This document shows, piece by piece, positions 61,114 to 64,000 of a stretch of 64,000 bases of DNA. Location: contig CM034395.1 of assembly GCA_019925095.2 (NCBI GenBank), forward strand, positions 1,808,001 through 1,872,000, read 5' to 3'. How positions within the stretch are numbered: position 1 is the first letter of the stretch; each line of letters opens with the position of its first letter. This stretch comes from Dendrolimus kikuchii. Its lineage: Eukaryota; Arthropoda; Insecta; Lepidoptera; Lasiocampidae. The notes beneath the pieces were generated by a model, which saw only the letters and a list, made by a program, of their open reading frames with translations, was not told where the DNA came from and searched no databases. The translations under genes were made by a program, and so were the position numbers.

Positions 61114-61565
61114 CTAGTAGCCCCGGCAGACGTTATCCTGCTCTGAAAAAATGAAAATCTAAGACCCGATCCCAGCGCCACCTACCGGTTCCAAAAGTGG
61201 TTTTAAACCATACGGGAACCCACTCAAACACACAAAAACAAAATCACCAAAATCGGTCCAGGTGATTAGGAGGATTCTAGAACCCGATCTCAGCGCCACC
61301 TACCGGTTCTAATTGCGAATCTAAGCCACCCGGGAACCCACTCAAACACACAAAAACAAAATCACCAAAATCGGTCCAGGTGATTAGGAGGATTCTAGAA
61401 CCCGATCTTAGCGCCACCTACCGGTTCCAACGGGATAAAAAGTAACATATGTCCGTCTCCTGATTCTAAGCTACCTCCCCATCGATTTTCAGCCAAATAG
61501 GTACAGCCGTTCTTGAGTTATAAATAGTGTAACTAACACGACTTTCTTTTATATATATATAGAGA
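61114..61565 (-). mobile_element. Helitron-like family M, left arm of inverted pair
   Basis: CTAG at 61114, then GCCCCGGCAGACGTTATCCT. Contains a 118-bp tandem repeat and runs to AACACGACTTTCTTTTATAT. Mirrored by 62325-62649. Confidence 0.5.
61164..61440 (+). repeat. 118-bp tandem repeat, about 2.3 units
   Basis: ACCCGAT starts at 61164, 61282 and 61400, an exact 118-bp period. Each unit has AGCGCCACCTACCGGTTC, CACTCAAACACACAAAAACA and AATCGGTCCAGGTGATTAGG. Confidence 0.85.
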
Positions 61566-62142
61566 GATATAAGAAATATGAGTAGAAAATTCACTATAGA
61601 TATTAATACGCAAAATGTCGCAAAATGTGTTGGTAAGCGCATAACTCAACAACGCCTGGACCAATTCGGCCAATTCTTTTTTTTTAATGTTCGTTGAAGT
61701 CCAAGGATGGTTGTTACGGCGAGAAAAAATCGAATAATTGCCGGGAAAATCCTAAAAACAGCACTTTTCTTTTTCCCATACAAACGTTTTCTAACTAAAA
61801 TCTAGAGTCAATTTGAACTTTATTGCTATTCAATAAAGTTCATATTAAATTACAAGCTTCCAATCCGGTTTTCCAATCAGGTTTGAACCCTAAGTTCATC
61901 TCTTAGTTTGAAGTCCTCTGGCAGACATCCCAGTTGGGGTTTTTAGTGGGTCCCAGAAGGGTGGCCAAAGTTCGTGCAAACGAAGATACTTTGGTCACCC
62001 GAGCTGAACCCCACACGCCGCCCTATCACCAGGGTGACGGTTCTGATCAGGAGGATTTTTTGCCCCGGCTATAAAATAGATAGGAAAGAAACTGCCACAT
62101 TCCAAATCTTATAGACAGAACGATGTCTGTCGGGTCCGCTAG
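61566..62142 (+). mobile_element. Helitron-like element ending in CTAG, between the arms
   Basis: Ends GATGTCTGTCGGGTCCGCTAG|T (62139-62142). The interior has CAACAACGCCTGGACCAATT and a GC-rich stretch (61915-62050) unlike the rest. The start is not clear. Confidence 0.4.
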
Positions 62143-62148
62143 TCTTAA

Positions 62149-62345
62149 TATATATAAATTACGTGTCACGTTGTTTGTCCGCGATGGACTCCTAAACTAC
62201 TTGACCGATTTTAATCAAATTTGCACACCGTGTGCAGTTTGATCCGACTTGAAAGATAGGATAGCTTACATTTGGACCCGGTAGGTGGCGCTGGGATCGG
62301 ATTCTAAATTTTATTTCTTCAGATAGTATATATATATAAAAGAAA
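62149..62345 (+). mobile_element. family M segment, inverted relative to 45890-46104
   Basis: Shares TTGCACACCGTGTGCAGTTT and GACTTGAAAGATAGGATAGC with that copy, in opposite orientation. Confidence 0.5.
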
Positions 62346-62649
62346 GTCGTGTTAGTTACATTATTTATAACTCAAGAACGGGTGCACCGATTTGGCTGAA
62401 AATTGGTGGGGAGGTAGCTTAGAACCAGGAAACGGATATAGGATACTTTTATCCCGTTTGAACCGGTAGGTGGCGCTGAGATCGGGTTCTAGAATCCTCC
62501 TAATAACCTGGAGCGATTTTGGTGTTTTTTTTTGTTTGAGTGGGTTCCCGGATGGTTTAAATCCACAATTGGAATCGGCAGGTGGCGCTGGGATCGGGTC
62601 CTAGATTTTTATTTTTTTAGAGCAGGACAACGTCTGCCGGGGCCGCTAG
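62325..62649 (+). mobile_element. Helitron-like family M, right arm of inverted pair, CTAG end
   Basis: Runs from AAGTCGTGTTAGTTACATTA to GTCTGCCGGGGCCGCTAG|T. It has a single unit of what is a tandem repeat in the left arm. Confidence 0.55.
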
Positions 62650-62940
62650 TTGTTTATAAATATTGTTTTCATTTCTCATATTCTGATAGTAAGTACGCTT
62701 GAAGGTGCCCAATCACAGGGATGTTAACAGCACTTTTGGTCCCTGGGAAACGATTCTCCCCACTGTCAAAAAATTTAGAAACTGTTCGCGCCGCTTAATT
62801 TAAATCCTGTCCTATCAAATTATTTTCACAACTACCCGCTTTACTAACTGCGTTATCGAATCACCTTTTCCCAGCCGCCATCTTCCGTTCCATACGACTA
62901 TACTTGTCGTACTTACTGCTTTTTTTTTGAGGCGGGGGAA
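62650..62940. other. no gene recognised
   Basis: Nothing recognised. Confidence 0.35.
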
Positions 62941-63190
62941 ATCCGTGCAGGAACGGAGAAAGCATACAATTTCCTGCGGCCGGGCGGCCTGTTGCAAGAG
63001 GCGACTTAACAACCCACAGCCAGTGGTAGGGCATCTGCCCGGCTACCACCATCGGTCTAAAGTATGTCGCCATAACAACCTTGAGTTGTGTTCCGGCATT
63101 AGTGACCAGGTGTTGCAAATGTCCATAGGTAACCGCTTTCCATCAAGTGGGCCGTCTGCCTGTCTGCTGAACTCCTGCAATAAAAAAAAA
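62940..63190 (+). mobile_element. SINE-like family B, copy B22, with internal gap
   Basis: Head AATCCGTGCAGGAACGGAG and tail CTGCAATAAAAAAAAA are present. About 50 bp before GTTGCAAATGTCCATAGG are missing. Confidence 0.75.
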
Positions 63191-63452
63191 TGCGTTTCGC
63201 ACACTATCGGGTCCTTTACTAGGGATTAGACCAAAGCGACGAGGGGTGACACCCACGAATGGGCGCACCAGAGTCAAATCGCCGGCCTGTGTGGAGACTC
63301 GAAGACTCAATACTCCACTAAAACCACCCTCCTCCCATGTGCCCCGCGCTTATAGCAGGAAGAGCGTGAGACTTAGAACGTAGTTACGCCTACGCTGATC
63401 CTAGCGCATCAGTGCTTGAGACTACCGCTGATCTAATACTGCTCGTCTTTAC
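63191..63452. other. GC-richer segment, no gene recognised
   Basis: Contains CAAAGCGACGAGGGGTGACA and GTGTGGAGACTCGAAGACTC. Looks like transposon UTR sequence, but I cannot assign it. Confidence 0.3.
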
Positions 63453-63821
63453 GTGTCAGTCTGCTCGACCCTCGCACGACAAACCGCACATCTTTTCCGC
63501 CACAACTTGCCTATAAATGCAGTCATACCGCGCGTACAAATAATCGAAAGCCGCAAGAAGAATGTGCTGCAAGGCTTACGACTTGGTGATCAGCACGCAC
63601 AGTTGGTGCAGCCCAGACGCACGCAGGTTAGTCTCCCTTCTTCCCATACCAGCAATACTACCACCGCCATTTGGATACGCGTTCAGTACCTAATACTGGG
63701 CTGCCGCGTTGACAAATACTATGCGAACCATAGATGCATGCGTCTCATGTCCCAAATTTTTTTACAGTTACTGCTAAATCGCAGCTTAAATTGTAATAAA
63801 ATAATATCAAAAATTTTGTAA
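63453..63821 (+). CDS. unrecognised open frame, hypothetical
   Basis: Up to 122 codons. The first ~60 residues (PRVQIIESRKKNVLQGLRLG, basic and helix-prone) have balanced base use. After a CAGGTTAGT at ~63623, which resembles a splice donor, the frame degrades into low-quality sequence. It could be an exon fragment, a LINE remnant or chance. No domain recognised. Confidence 0.2.
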   Translation: MSVCSTLARQTAHLFRHNLPINAVIPRVQIIESRKKNVLQGLRLGDQHAQLVQPRRTQVSLPSSHTSNTTTAIWIRVQYLILGCRVDKYYANHRCMRLMSQIFLQLLLNRSLNCNKIISKIL

Positions 63822-64000
63822 CATCATTTTTATATTTTTAAATTACTTTTCACTAAATTATTATTTAATTTACATAAATTTGAGAAATACTGGTTGGTAG
63901 AATGCCATAAAAAAATTACTTGACATTTGAGTGTGTCATCAGATAGTAAGTATATGGATTTAACGCCTGATTTTATTCGAGAAGTAGTTTTTTACTTTCC
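63822..64000. other. no gene recognised
   Basis: AT-rich to the window end. It partly resembles 9715-9860 in inverted orientation (GGCGTTAAATCC, TGACATTTGAG-type words). Confidence 0.35.

Overview
The window looks like nuclear DNA of a lepidopteran insect (moth or butterfly). It is AT-rich and eukaryotic in layout, and I can find no intact host gene. Almost everything recognisable is transposable-element material of kinds typical of Lepidoptera: short Helitrons inserted A|TC...CTAG|T, non-LTR elements with microsatellite 3' tails, tRNA-headed SINEs and solo LTRs at ATAT sites. The organism call is inference from this repeat set. Family letters (A, B, C...) are my own labels.

The best protein-coding object is a Jockey-type non-LTR retrotransposon at 13141-17654. 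It has a gag-like ORF1 with three zinc knuckles and an ORF2 with APE endonuclease and reverse transcriptase. It sits inside an older RTE-like fragment, between two copies of a 12-bp target-site duplication (TSD). Both ORFs are damaged: ORF1 appears frame-broken at a run of 11 C, and ORF2 lacks the region after the RT palm.

The most numerous element is family A, about 24 copies of the C-terminal end of an RTE-like LINE, all ending in (GTAT)n. Thirteen copies have clear TSDs of 8-16 bp, so they are independent insertions. Family B is a SINE-like ~310-bp A-tailed element (about 20 copies) that shares its 3' end with a CR1/Jockey-like LINE (family D). Others are RTE-like F (TAAG tail) and R; LINE 3' ends G, L, S, U, V, W, X; tRNA-headed SINEs N and P; five solo LTRs of two families (6386, 7658, 10390, 34818, 43573); Helitron families C and M; a hAT element with an 8-bp TSD (58963-60060); a TTAA-flanked piggyBac-like element (3508-4537); a hAT/CGGBP1-like transposase remnant (18152-18480); and unclassified repeats E, I, J, K, T.

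Layout: 1-12.3 kb, dispersed repeats, three solo LTRs and a full-length mini-Helitron. 12.3-18.9 kb, the Jockey element nested in F, then Helitron and hAT remnants. 18.9-27.5 kb, SINE B and LINE A/D/R/S pieces. 25.8-32.2 kb, a ~0.8-kb composite Helitron present twice in opposite orientation. 32-38 kb, LINE L, fold-back element K and a solo LTR. 39-51 kb, many A, B, E, F and G copies. 51-55.5 kb, an inverted SINE-P/Helitron pair and a (CCGT)n/(GT)n array. 57-63 kb, the hAT element with nested insertions and a 1.5-kb inverted Helitron pair.

The elements interact mainly by nesting and by shared 3' tails (SINE B using the tail of LINE D). Stretches of several hundred bases remain where I see nothing interpretable; they are listed as such.
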